A stretch of 64,000 nt of DNA from Phocaeicola salanitronis DSM 18170 (GCF_000190575.1 NC_015164.1:310001-374000), one strand, 5' to 3'; shown: positions 8,924-16,110, counted from the stretch's first letter. Numbers and translations are program-made. Notes: generated by a model from the sequence alone, not told the origin.

Positions 8924-9115
8924 GAAGCTGTTTTGAATTTATCGTGCGATGATTTGGGATGAGTTTTTGAGGCATTTTCGCTTCTGTGATGAGGAAGATA
9001 GCGGGCTATCTGACGAAGAACAGGAGCGAAAAGGGCCAAAAAATCGCCCAAAGCACACACGAAAACGGATACATCAAGCCAAGAAAAACTTTTTGAAGAA
9101 ATTCAAAACAGCTTC
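8924..9115 (-). mobile_element. R2 MITE, complete copy with TTA target duplication
   Basis: A 192-bp non-coding element with terminal inverted repeats GAAGCTGTTTTGAATTT...AAATTCAAAACAGCTTC, flanked by TTA at 8921-8923 and 9116-9118. Complete copies also lie at 29704, 30446, 32108 and 60934. Just before it (8877-8920) is a short degenerate R2-like piece whose end CAGCTTC meets this element's GAAGCTG head to head across the TTA. The terminal repeats and 3-bp TWA duplications suggest mobilisation by a transposase of the IS5 superfamily encoded elsewhere; that is inference. Confidence 0.85.
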
Positions 9116-9144
9116 TTATAAAGAAGAATAAAAAACATTGGACC

Positions 9145-10353
9145 ATGACATCGATAAAACTAAAATTCAGACCGTCAGCGGTGCAGGGCAAGGAAGGCTC
9201 TTTGGTGTTCCAGCTGATACACGGACGCTCGGTGCGCAGGATAACGAGCGGGTATAGAATCTTCGCCGGGGAATGGGACAGTAAGACAGGGCGGATATTG
9301 CTTCCGTCGCTGTCGTCGCCGCGCTACACTTTCCTCGTTTCCCTGAAAACAGAATTGCAATGGGAGCTTGAGAACCTCAGGCGGATGGTGGAGGAAAGCG
9401 AAACAGCCACGGGAAATGTAAGCCTTGACGAAATCGCCGCCAACTTCCAACCTTGTACGGACACGCCGGACAGCGTATTCAACTTTATCCACGAACAGGT
9501 ACGGCACAAGAAAAAGCTCGGCAAGGTACGCTCAGTCGAAACCTATCGCTCGATGCTCAACAGCCTCATGCGCTTCCGTAAGGGCGTAGACCTGACTTTC
9601 GACATGGTGGACGGCGGGCTTTTGGAACTCTACGAGGCGTGGATGCAAGGATGCGGACTGACGCGCAACACCACCTCTTTCTATATGCGCATACTGCGCA
9701 CTAACTACAAGTTGGCGGTAGAGAAAGGGCTTACGCCCGACCGTCATCCGTTCAGGCACGTCTACTGCGGCATGGACAAGACAGTGAAAAGGAGCATGAC
9801 TTTCATCGAAATCAAGAAAATCAATGACTTGGATTTATCACGGAACCCAAGCCTGGACTTCGCGAGGGACATGTTCATGTTCAGTTTTTGTACGCGCGGA
9901 ATGTCCTTCATCGATATGGCGTATTTGAAGAAAACCGACCTTGACAACGGCTGCCTGGCATACCGCCGCAAAAAGACGGGGCAGCTGCTGACAATGGAAT
10001 GGACCGAGCAGATGCAGGCCATCATGGACAAGTACAAGCCCAACGGCACAAGATACCTCTTGCTCATCATCACCCGTGAGGACGGGAGCGAACGCAGGCA
10101 GTACCAGAATCAAATGAGGAAAATCAACCGGCACCTGAAAGAAATAGCACGCCTGGCAGGGCTGCCGCTGCCGTTGTCTATGTATTATAGCCGACACAGT
10201 TGGGCCACCATAGCTCGTGGCAAGGACGTTCCGCTGTCGGTCATCAGCGAAGCCCTCGGACACGATTCGGAAACGACAACGCAGATATACCTCGACTCGA
10301 TAAAGTCAAGTGAAGTGGATAAGGCAAACCGGATGATTTTGGAGGGTCTCTGA
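9145..10353 (+). CDS. Tyrosine site-specific recombinase (probable promoter invertase)
   Basis: A 402-residue phage-integrase-type recombinase of the Bacteroidetes kind: an N-terminal arm-binding region (IKLKFRPSAVQGKEGSLVFQ), a SAM-like core-binding domain (~residues 110-210) and a C-terminal catalytic domain. Visible catalytic residues are Arg in FCTRGMSFIDM, Lys in YRRKKTGQ, His-Arg in YYSRHSWATIA, His in LGHDSETT and the nucleophilic Tyr in TQIYLDS. Its stop lies 30 bp before the inverted repeats of an invertible promoter that reads into upxY, so by position and by analogy with the Tsr recombinases of Bacteroides capsule loci it is probably the invertase. An R2 MITE ends 29 bp upstream of the ATG. 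General integrase activity cannot be excluded. Confidence 0.9.
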   Translation: MTSIKLKFRPSAVQGKEGSLVFQLIHGRSVRRITSGYRIFAGEWDSKTGRILLPSLSSPRYTFLVSLKTELQWELENLRRMVEESETATGNVSLDEIAANFQPCTDTPDSVFNFIHEQVRHKKKLGKVRSVETYRSMLNSLMRFRKGVDLTFDMVDGGLLELYEAWMQGCGLTRNTTSFYMRILRTNYKLAVEKGLTPDRHPFRHVYCGMDKTVKRSMTFIEIKKINDLDLSRNPSLDFARDMFMFSFCTRGMSFIDMAYLKKTDLDNGCLAYRRKKTGQLLTMEWTEQMQAIMDKYKPNGTRYLLLIITREDGSERRQYQNQMRKINRHLKEIARLAGLPLPLSMYYSRHSWATIARGKDVPLSVISEALGHDSETTTQIYLDSIKSSEVDKANRMILEGL

Positions 10354-10383
10354 CGCAAACAACAGTTTCACGAAAATGGACTT

Positions 10384-10582
10384 CTCCTATTATGAGATGG
10401 ACATTTTCGTAAAACATCTAAATGCCAACAACTAACAGGACTTCCGTGAAAATATTCCGTCAACAAATTGCCAAATCGCTTGTCGCTTCATAAAAAATAA
10501 TAGCAAATAAACCTGCAAAAAACACTTGACATTTAATTATTATTGCTACATTTGCAGCGGAATGTCCATCTCATAATAGGAG
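10384..10582 (+). promoter_or_regulatory. Invertible promoter segment of the capsule locus, ON orientation
   Basis: Perfect 22-bp inverted repeats at 10384-10405 and 10561-10582 (core CTATTATGAGATGG and its complement) enclose 155 bp. The enclosed DNA carries TTG at 10526-10528, an 18-nt spacer and TACATTTG at 10547-10554, an exact Bacteroidetes promoter pointing right, towards upxY. Flipping the segment would turn the promoter towards the 3' end of the recombinase gene. A third partial copy of the core (CTATTATGAG, 10626-10635) lies outside, in the same direction as the left repeat. The layout is that of known phase-variable Bacteroides capsule promoters. Confidence 0.9.
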
Positions 10583-10742
10583 ACGGACAAAAAATCCGTC
10601 ATGAAAATCAATGCCAACACAAACGCTATTATGAGTGGTGACGGAGATGGAATAATCTTATGAAATTAAGGGAAGTCAACAGCCTGATTTGTGTAACTGC
10701 TTGTTATCGTGTAATTTGAGATAGCTTGCAGGACTAGAAGAA

Positions 10743-11354
10743 ATGTCCCTGCCTGAAGAAATGAACGAATCTCGGATTAATGCGCAAGACCGTCTTTCTA
10801 TAGAAAAAGACATATCTTCGGACGTAAATGGCCACCTCCAATGGTTTGTCATGCGCGACCTTAAGCGGTGGAACGCCAAGCTGTCAGCCTACGAGCTGTT
10901 CAAGAGTTTGAAGATACAGGTCTTTACGCCGATGGTGTGGAAACTGGTGACCCGGAACGGCAAGCGTTACCGGGAAGAAGTGCCTTTCATGCAGGACTTG
11001 CTTTTCGTGCATGACACACGGCTGGCGGTTGACCCGATAGTCGAGAAATACGACACCGTGCAATACCGCTACGTGCGCGGAGGTTACAAAATACCGATGA
11101 CGGTGAGGGAAGCCGACATGGAACGTTTCATCCATGCCGTGGAATCCACCGAGAATACACGCTATTACGCGCCTGAAGAAATATCCTCCGATATGATAGG
11201 ACGGAAAGTGCGCATCGTCGGCGGTCCGCTGGACGGCTACGAGGGCAATTTGCAGAAAATGCAGGGCGCACGCACCAAGCGGATGTTCGTAGAACTTCCC
11301 AACCTCCTTGCCGCTGCCGTTGAGGTGCAGCCTGAATACATACAGCTTATTTAG
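10743..11354 (+). CDS. upxY: UpxY family capsule transcription antiterminator
   Basis: A NusG-like protein of 203 residues: an N-terminal NGN domain starting at QWFVMRDLKRWNAKLSAYEL and a C-terminal KOW-type region (GRKVRIVGGPLDGYEGNLQKM). In Bacteroides fragilis UpxY proteins act on the 5' leader of their own capsule operon and stop premature termination. Here the gene is the first one after the invertible promoter, with a ~180-nt leader. A companion upxZ, usual in B. fragilis, is not present; the next gene is unrelated. The N-terminal ~25 residues before the NGN domain are poorly conserved, so the start is less certain. Confidence 0.93.
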   Translation: MSLPEEMNESRINAQDRLSIEKDISSDVNGHLQWFVMRDLKRWNAKLSAYELFKSLKIQVFTPMVWKLVTRNGKRYREEVPFMQDLLFVHDTRLAVDPIVEKYDTVQYRYVRGGYKIPMTVREADMERFIHAVESTENTRYYAPEEISSDMIGRKVRIVGGPLDGYEGNLQKMQGARTKRMFVELPNLLAAAVEVQPEYIQLI

Positions 11355-11364
11355 AGCCTGTTTA

Positions 11365-11673
11365 TAGTAGAACAAAATTGGTTTGCGACAAAATCTTGAT
11401 GTATTGTCATCCTGAACGAACGTGAAGGATCTCGTAGACATCCACGTGGGTGCATCCGAGATGCTTCACTTCGTTACCAATGACGGATTATCCTTAACCC
11501 TCTTGTCATTCTGACGACCGTAGGGAGGAAGAATCTCACATCCACGTGGATGTTTACGAGATCCTTCGCTGGCGCTCAGGATGACAATACCTGTCATAAT
11601 CGAATGGGTTTTCCGCAGGAAATAGGCACTCAGCATGACAAATGATTTTTCGCATTTTATTTCTGATTGACTA
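11365..11673. mobile_element. R3 element a, TAGT...ACTA ends with TA duplication
   Basis: A 309-bp non-coding element. Left end TAGTAGAACAAAATTGG... and right end ...TTCTGATTGACTA are imperfect terminal inverted repeats of ~30 bp shared with the element at 11879. TA lies on both sides (11363-11364, 11674-11675). The interior is a different imperfect palindrome built from GTCATCCTGA... AGGATCTCG... CATCCACGTGG...CGAGATCC...CAGGATGAC. TA duplications suggest an IS630/Tc1-type helper; this is inference. It begins 10 bp after the upxY stop. Confidence 0.75.
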
Positions 11674-11820
11674 TAAATTTTGCTCAGGTTAAGAAGCTGT
11701 TTTGAATTTCTTCAAAAAGTTTTTCTTGGCTTGATGTATCCGTTTTCGTGTGTGCTTTGGGTGATTTTTTGGTCCTTTCCGCTTCTGTTCTTCGTCAGAT
11801 AGCCCGCTATCTTCCTCATA

Positions 11821-11848
11821 GTAAAGACGCAAGATTTTGCGTCTCTAC
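11821..11848. repeat. R4 hairpin (GTAAAGACGC...GCGTCTCTAC)
   Basis: A 28-nt palindrome whose arms GTaAGACG-like/CGTCTCTAC match the hairpin at 14940-14968. It sits inside an R2 element; the R2 bases between CTTCCTCAT and AAAAACTCAT are replaced by it. Confidence 0.7.
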
Positions 11849-11878
11849 AAAAAACTCATCCCAAATCATCGCACGATA

Positions 11879-12090
11879 TAGTCAATCAGAAATGAATTGC
11901 GAAAAATCCGTTAATCCTTTATATTGAACACAGAGGCACAGAGGCACGGAGAAATAAATATATAAAGAAGGTAAAGACCATAGAGCCAGACTTTTACTCT
12001 GTGAACTCTGTTCTCTCAAAAAATAAAGCTCTGTGTCTTTGTGTCTCTGTGTTCCATTCCATTTTTTCGCAAACCAATTTTGTTTTACTA
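11879..12090. mobile_element. R3 element b nested in R2, TA duplication
   Basis: A 212-bp element beginning TAGTCAATCAGAAATG and ending TTTTGTTTTACTA, flanked by TA at 11877-11878 and 12091-12092. The interior is an inverted repeat, AACACAGAGGCACAGAGGC against TGTGTCTCTGTGTTC, that recurs at 36473 and 52395. It interrupts R2 six bases before the R2 right terminal repeat is complete. Confidence 0.75.
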
Positions 12091-12125
12091 TAAATTCAAA
12101 ACAGCTTCTTAAACTCCTCAAAAAA

Positions 12126-13247
12126 ATGTACACGATAGACCAATTCAAGTCCCAATGGAAAAGCCTTCACCATCCGTCCATGAGCGTGGATGGCGACGTA
12201 GCCTTCTTCTATCAGCTATACGGCAGGCTGTACCGTCTTGTCGGGCAGGAAGCGAGGTGCTTCGACAGCCATAGAATCCTTCCTTTCCTGCTTTACATAG
12301 AGAATACCGTCGCCGTCGGGCTTGACGGCGTTTACGAATACAGGTACCGCTGCGTAGGCGATGTGGAGAGTAGCTGGTGCGATGGCTTGGGAATGAGTGC
12401 CAAAGCCGGTTCCGAAGTCCACAACCTCGTGGGAAAGGCCGTGACAGACGCAAAGTGCAGTGCCCTCAGGCAATGGATGGTCGAAAGTGTGCTTTCAGGG
12501 GATTTCATCCGTTTGAGTGAAATGCTGGCTTGGTTTGCACGCGAAGACAGAATCTTGCGGCAAGTCTTTCCCGACCTGCGCTACCGTAAGGCGATGTTCA
12601 TGCGGTTTGTCGGAAAAAGGTTGGGGTCAAAGAAGATGCTGTGGGCTGACCTTGCCTTCAACTGGCGTGACAAGCACGGTTATTCCTTGGCGGATACCAT
12701 AGCCAAAGAGTTCCGTTACGAGACTTCTTTCGTGGACGGAAAGGAAAAGGCTTTGCTGATGGAAACGGCAGAAATGCTTGATGCAATCCATTCCGAACGG
12801 TTGGATACTTATACAGTTTTAGAGCGAAAAGACGAACGCACGTTCGCTTTGCGCCATAGGGACGGCCGTGTGTTCCATGACGTAATTTTCCCGACACCCG
12901 CTCCCCAAGACGTGCCAAGCCTTTATCTTGCCGCCCAACTCGTTACTTACAATAACAAAACATACATAAGCGGTTCCGCCGTATGGCTCGACGAGGAAGA
13001 CCTGCCCGTATGGAACGGTGAAACCGTCTGGCACGGCATCCTGAAGAAAGAGCAGGAGGCGGCAAGGAACATTTATTTCACCACTGCGTTCGGCAAGCGG
13101 ATAAACCTTTACGAAGACCTCTACACCGTGCCGTCCGACCCGGAGGAAGCCTATTATGCCGACATGGGCATCTATTTCGACGAGCCGAACATCTTTGATT
13201 TCTTAGGAGGCCGTCCGAATGGCAGGGTAATCTATTTGGGTGGCTGA
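12126..13247 (+). CDS. Unknown 373-residue protein downstream of upxY
   Basis: I do not recognise this protein. It starts MYTIDQFKSQWKSLHHPSMS at an ATG preceded by an A-rich stretch; longer frames upstream run through R2/R3 repeat DNA and are not credible. It is soluble, without signal peptide or membrane segment, mixed helix-rich in the first 250 residues, with a beta-rich C-terminal part (VTYNNKTYISGSAVWLDEEDLPVWNGETVW). Its base composition is GC-rich like upxY and unlike the AT-rich capsule genes after 17 kb. It has the same direction as upxY and would be under the invertible promoter unless the repeats terminate transcription. It may resemble DUF3843-type Bacteroidetes proteins, but I am not sure. 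Confidence 0.7.
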   Translation: MYTIDQFKSQWKSLHHPSMSVDGDVAFFYQLYGRLYRLVGQEARCFDSHRILPFLLYIENTVAVGLDGVYEYRYRCVGDVESSWCDGLGMSAKAGSEVHNLVGKAVTDAKCSALRQWMVESVLSGDFIRLSEMLAWFAREDRILRQVFPDLRYRKAMFMRFVGKRLGSKKMLWADLAFNWRDKHGYSLADTIAKEFRYETSFVDGKEKALLMETAEMLDAIHSERLDTYTVLERKDERTFALRHRDGRVFHDVIFPTPAPQDVPSLYLAAQLVTYNNKTYISGSAVWLDEEDLPVWNGETVWHGILKKEQEAARNIYFTTAFGKRINLYEDLYTVPSDPEEAYYADMGIYFDEPNIFDFLGGRPNGRVIYLGG

Positions 13248-13278
13248 CAGACAGCTTCTTAATTATTAATTGTTAATT

Positions 13279-13453
13279 ATGCGAATCAGGAGTTAAACGT
13301 AGTTATGTTTCACAGGAGTTATCACTTCGTTCAGGAGTTAAAGGCCAATAGCTTAACTTCTGAAAGCGGTGCAAAAGGTATTGGCATCTAACTCCCAGCC
13401 CGCACTGGCGGGCGATAACTACCTATAACTCCCTTTTAACTCCTGATTGGCAT
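13279..13453 (+). repeat. R1 repeat, copy C (complete)
   Basis: A 175-bp copy, almost identical to the one at 5135. It is embedded in AT-rich DNA: TTAATTATTAATTGTTAATT on the left and TTAATTATTAATTATTG on the right. Confidence 0.9.
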
Positions 13454-13471
13454 TAATTATTAATTATTGTC

Positions 13472-13885
13472 GTGTCCGACATAACCATAAACATAAACGG
13501 AGGAAACAACCAGATCCTCCCCAACGCTACGGAAGCCGTGCAGAATTTCTACGGCGGCCACTTTCCGGAACATCCGCTTCCCGACCCATCCGCTCAGGAA
13601 ACGGAACCTCCCGAAGCGCAGAAGCTTGCCCTATATATAAATAAGGAGAACCTCGGCCGCTATCTCTCCCTCATCGGCGAGTGCCGGTCGGCTACCGAAC
13701 TGGCACGTGTCGTGGTGGAGATGGTGGAACAAGAGCCCAGGCTCTTCCCCGAAGAAATGGTGAAAGAACGCTTCATCAGCCTCCTGCTGCCTTTCGCGTC
13801 CAAGCTTGAAAAAGGCAAGACCATCGACAACATCCGTGCCCGCATCAACGACGCATGGATGAACCGTCCCAAGAAACGTCCCTGA
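13472..13885 (+). CDS. Small unknown protein with N-terminal NGGxN...PNA motif
   Basis: A 137-residue frame starting at GTG (13472). It begins SDITININGGNNQILPNATE, then VQNFYG, a proline-rich linker, and a helical domain (LYINKENLGRYLSLIGECRSATELARVVVEMV...). The motif NGGxNxIxPNAxxAxQN recurs near the C-terminus of the next small protein (13993). There is no signal peptide. The start lies 18 bp after an R1 repeat. I do not know the function; similar small proteins occur in accessory regions of Bacteroides. The shared motif suggests that the two neighbours are related or act together. Confidence 0.65.
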   Translation: MSDITININGGNNQILPNATEAVQNFYGGHFPEHPLPDPSAQETEPPEAQKLALYINKENLGRYLSLIGECRSATELARVVVEMVEQEPRLFPEEMVKERFISLLLPFASKLEKGKTIDNIRARINDAWMNRPKKRP

Positions 13886-13992
13886 ACCTGTCTGAAAAGA
13901 CCGCCCTGTCATGAACCCGATACTCATTCCAAGAGGACAAGTCACCGGGAAACTTTACGCATTTCCGGCATTTCACTTGAAACTCTTGGCTG

Positions 13993-14310
13993 ATGAAAAA
14001 AAGCGCGTTCATAAAGAAGATAGCGGAAGCAGTCATCGAATCCATCCGGGAAGAGCATTTTGAGATACCTTATCTCAGGCAGATAGCCGCCGCTCAGGAA
14101 TACCTGAATGCAAACCGCAACGCCGACCTCTCGCACGTAAAGTGCCTTCTCCGCTGGATAATGCCCAAGGAGTACCACGATGAGATAGACAAGCTCCACG
14201 AGCGGGAAGAACCCAAGTTTGTCTGCATCATCAACGGCGGCCAGAACCTCATCGCCCCGAACGCGCAGCAGGCGGAACAGAACATACAGGATAGTACACC
14301 CGAAAAATGA
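13993..14310 (+). CDS. Small unknown protein with C-terminal NGGxN...PNA motif
   Basis: A 105-residue frame, MKKSAFIKKIAEAVIESIRE..., mainly helical, basic then acidic, ending with a segment KFVCIINGGQNLIAPNAQQA followed by EQN that matches the motif at the N-terminus of the preceding protein. It is soluble. Its TGA stop (14308-14310) is the first three bases of a 23-bp tandem repeat (next entry), so the repeat lies exactly at the 3' end of the gene. Function unknown. Confidence 0.65.
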   Translation: MKKSAFIKKIAEAVIESIREEHFEIPYLRQIAAAQEYLNANRNADLSHVKCLLRWIMPKEYHDEIDKLHEREEPKFVCIINGGQNLIAPNAQQAEQNIQDSTPEK

Positions 14311-14388
14311 ATATATACTGCATCGGCAGTTGAATATATACTGCAACTGCAGTTGAATATATACTGCAACTGCCGATGCAGTATATAT
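14308..14388 (+). repeat. Three 23-bp tandem repeats closed by an inverted copy
   Basis: Units start at 14308, 14331 and 14354, each beginning TGAATATATACTGCA. Perfect 20-base arms at 14311-14330 and 14369-14388 pair with each other (ATATATACTGCATCGGCAGT and its complement), with the second unit in the loop; the second unit also holds ACTGCAACTGCAGT. It could terminate transcription, be a protein binding array, or form alternative hairpins. It lies between two small unknown genes. Confidence 0.85.
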
Positions 14389-14431
14389 CCCTAAAAAATA
14401 GATATAGATAACGTTTCCAAAACATACATGT

Positions 14432-14839
14432 ATGACAAACGGAAAGAATAAAATCGAAGCCATATTCAGCGAACGCAACATAGATGAAGATTGCGATACC
14501 ATAGCGAGACTGCTTTCACCCTATCGGAAAACGATTCGTGAATCGCTAAATCAAGGCAGCTATGCCGAAGCTGCAACCATCCTGCTTGAAGTGCTCGAAA
14601 GCCTCACTTACCACTTCGTGGAAGACGAGCATTACAACTATTTCGATGATATGTACAGTCCCGACTATGTTTGCCAAGACATGATGGAGGCAATCATCAG
14701 CTCTATCAAAAGCGGGAATTTTCCGGCAGCAGAGTTGCAATGGTTGAAAGATGGATTGGAAAAATTGAAGCATACGGAAGCATACGAAAATTATGGTGTG
14801 CCGTATGTGTTAGATGTGTGGGAGAGATTTTTGGCTTAA
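14432..14839 (+). CDS. Small unknown acidic protein
   Basis: A 135-residue soluble protein, MTNGKNKIEAIFSERNIDED..., helical and acidic, with a distinctive aromatic/acidic centre (HFVEDEHYNYFDDMYSPDYV). The centre resembles what I have seen next to SWIM zinc fingers in Bacteroidetes proteins, but no CxC...CxH zinc site is present here. It is the third of three small genes in the same direction after upxY, and an R1 copy follows the stop by 10 bp. Function unknown. Confidence 0.65.
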   Translation: MTNGKNKIEAIFSERNIDEDCDTIARLLSPYRKTIRESLNQGSYAEAATILLEVLESLTYHFVEDEHYNYFDDMYSPDYVCQDMMEAIISSIKSGNFPAAELQWLKDGLEKLKHTEAYENYGVPYVLDVWERFLA

Positions 14840-14849
14840 ATGTTATTCG

Positions 14850-15073
14850 TGCCAATCAGGAGTTAAAAGGGAGTTATAGGCAGTTATCGCCCGCCAGTGC
14901 GGGCTGGGAGTTAGATGCCAATACCTTTTGCACCGCTTCTGTAGAGACGATGTGCACATCGTCTCTACTACGTGGCATATACAAAATGCACAAATAAATA
15001 CCGCGTGAAGTATAACTCCTGAACGAAGTGATAACTCCTGTGGAACTTAACTACGTTTAACTCCTGATTCGCA
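14850..15073 (-). repeat. R1 repeat, copy D (reversed, interrupted by an R4 hairpin)
   Basis: R1 in reverse orientation: starts GTGCCAATCAGGAGTTAAAA and ends TTTAACTCCTGATTCGCAT. It is ~224 bp rather than 175 because an R4 hairpin and about 35 bp of other sequence sit in its middle. Confidence 0.85.
14940..14968. repeat. R4 hairpin (GTAGAGACG ATGTGCACAT CGTCTCTAC)
   Basis: A perfect 28-nt palindrome at about 14941-14968 inside R1 copy D. Its arms match the hairpin nested in R2 at 11821. Confidence 0.8.
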
Positions 15074-15176
15074 TTATTCATTGAAAAGCATGCCTCCAAC
15101 ACCCAAAAATGATTAATGGATGCCGCTTGCCAAAGAATAAAATACCGATAAATTTCTTTCCATTGAAAAGATTTAT

Positions 15177-15184
15177 TATCTTTG
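15177..15184 (+). promoter_or_regulatory. -7 promoter element before the DUF6922 gene
   Basis: TATCTTTG, an exact -7 box, 27 bp upstream of the ATG at 15212. No well-placed -33 TTG is seen. Confidence 0.5.
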
Positions 15185-15211
15185 TTTTTATCTTCAAGCA
15201 TTTAAAGGAAT

Positions 15212-15517
15212 ATGACACAACAAGACTATATATCAAAATTGTCTCCCCATCTGTTTTGGGACATAGACAAAGAGCATGCAGATATGGACAGTTGCCCGTC
15301 GCAAATTATTCAGCGTGTGCTTGAATACGGGACGCTGGCCGACTGGAAACTGATACTCGCTTATTACGGATTAGATAAAATAGTCGCTGAGTGCCGTTCG
15401 CTACGGACATTGGATGCCAAAGCGCTATCCTTTATCTGCTGCATTTCACACACAGACAAAACCCAATACCGATGTTATCATACCACACAGTCGAGCCACA
15501 CACATTGGAACTTCTAA
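15212..15517 (+). CDS. DUF6922 domain protein (likely antitoxin-side partner of AbiEii)
   Basis: A 101-residue protein starting MTQQDYISKLSPHLFWDIDK; SPHLFWDID, IIQRVLEYGTLADWKLILAYYG and LDAKALSFICCIS fit the DUF6922 proteins that precede AbiEii/AbiGii nucleotidyltransferases in Bacteroidetes. By that context it would be the small partner or antitoxin. Its 3' end overlaps the following nucleotidyltransferase remnant by 46 bp, which is typical of the pair. The gene itself looks intact while its partner is broken. Confidence 0.7.
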   Translation: MTQQDYISKLSPHLFWDIDKEHADMDSCPSQIIQRVLEYGTLADWKLILAYYGLDKIVAECRSLRTLDAKALSFICCISHTDKTQYRCYHTTQSSHTHWNF

Positions 15518-15799
15518 AAGAACTTTCAAACCAAGACTTTCTTTCAGAAGCAAGACTGGTGGGCGGAACAGCACTGGCACTCCAGTATGGGCATCGTATG
15601 TCTGTAGATTTATCCACTACAAGATATTTTAGGATTTTATGCATCGAAATATCCTGAATATTCCATTTTCCGCGCATTAATGAGCCTGACCTATTTCGAA
15701 GATGCAGAAAACCAGTTCATGCCGAAAATGTTTACAAATGTGGCATGGGAAGATATAAAAGAAACCATTCGCAAAGAAGTCTCACGAATATCTTTATAG
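15472..15799 (+). pseudogene. AbiEii/AbiGii-type nucleotidyltransferase remnant
   Basis: The 5' part reads HTLELLKELSNQDFLSEARL then VGGTALALQYGHRMSVDLS, the nucleotidyltransferase start (GG-T-LAL-x-x-GHR-S-D) of AbiEii-family toxins. After about codon 45 the frame is lost, and the C-terminal end continues in another frame (FYASKYPEYSIFRALMSLTY to EVSRISL, stop at 15797-15799). Around 100 central codons are missing compared with a normal ~200-residue protein. The toxin is therefore dead, next to an intact DUF6922 gene. Confidence 0.75.
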
Positions 15800-15918
15800 G
15801 TGAACTGTCAGTAAGTCATTGCTTTTGAAATGCCCTTCATTTTTCACGTAAGCGTCCAATATTGCCCGTCCTAATAAATGTGCCTACCTTCACGCTGTTA
15901 ATATAAAAAGTTTATTGA

Positions 15919-16110
15919 GAAACTATTTTGAATTTCTCCAAAAAGTTTTTCTTGTCTTGATGTATTCGTTTTCGTGTGTGCTTTGGGCGATTTTTTGGTC
16001 CTTTCCGCTTCTGTTCTTCGTCAGATAGCCCGCTATCTTCCTCATCACACAAACGGAAATGCCTCAAAAACTCATCCCAAATCATCGCACGATAAATTCA
16101 TAACAGCTTC
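15919..16110 (+). mobile_element. R2 MITE, diverged copy
   Basis: A 192-bp R2 copy with a mutated left end (GAAACTATTTTGAATTT) and an altered right end (AAATTCATAACAGCTTC). No TWA duplication remains (flanks TGA/TGG). It lies directly before the start of an IS66 tnpA remnant. The 15800-15918 stretch before it holds nothing I recognise. Confidence 0.8.

Larger units (their letters stand above)
11693..12108 (+). mobile_element. R2 MITE interrupted by R3 element b and an R4 hairpin
   Basis: The R2 ends GAAGCTGTTTTGAATTT (11693) and AATTCAAAACAGCTTC (to 12108) are both present, but the element is 416 bp instead of 192. At 11879-12090 it holds a complete R3 element, and at 11821-11848 an R4 hairpin replaces part of the R2 interior. 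The flanks are TAA and TTA. R2 must therefore have been in place before R3b and the R4 hairpin arrived. Confidence 0.8.

Noticed and set aside
8949..9131. Open frames inside R2 copies (MIWDEFLRHFRFCDEE... and the antisense MCALGDFL...)
   Set aside because: They recur at each R2 copy but both strands are open at once, the ends run into the terminal repeats, and no transposase motif is seen; treated as chance frames in a MITE.
9145..10353. Integrase marking a prophage or integrative element
   Set aside because: No tRNA attachment site, no phage or conjugation genes follow, and inverted repeats with an internal promoter lie next to it; promoter invertase is the better explanation.
12033..12125. 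31-codon N-terminal extension of the gene at 12126
   Set aside because: It would be translated from R3 and R2 repeat DNA; the ATG at 12126 is the first credible start.
14308..14388. CRISPR array
   Set aside because: The 23-bp units are directly adjacent without spacers, and no cas gene is near.
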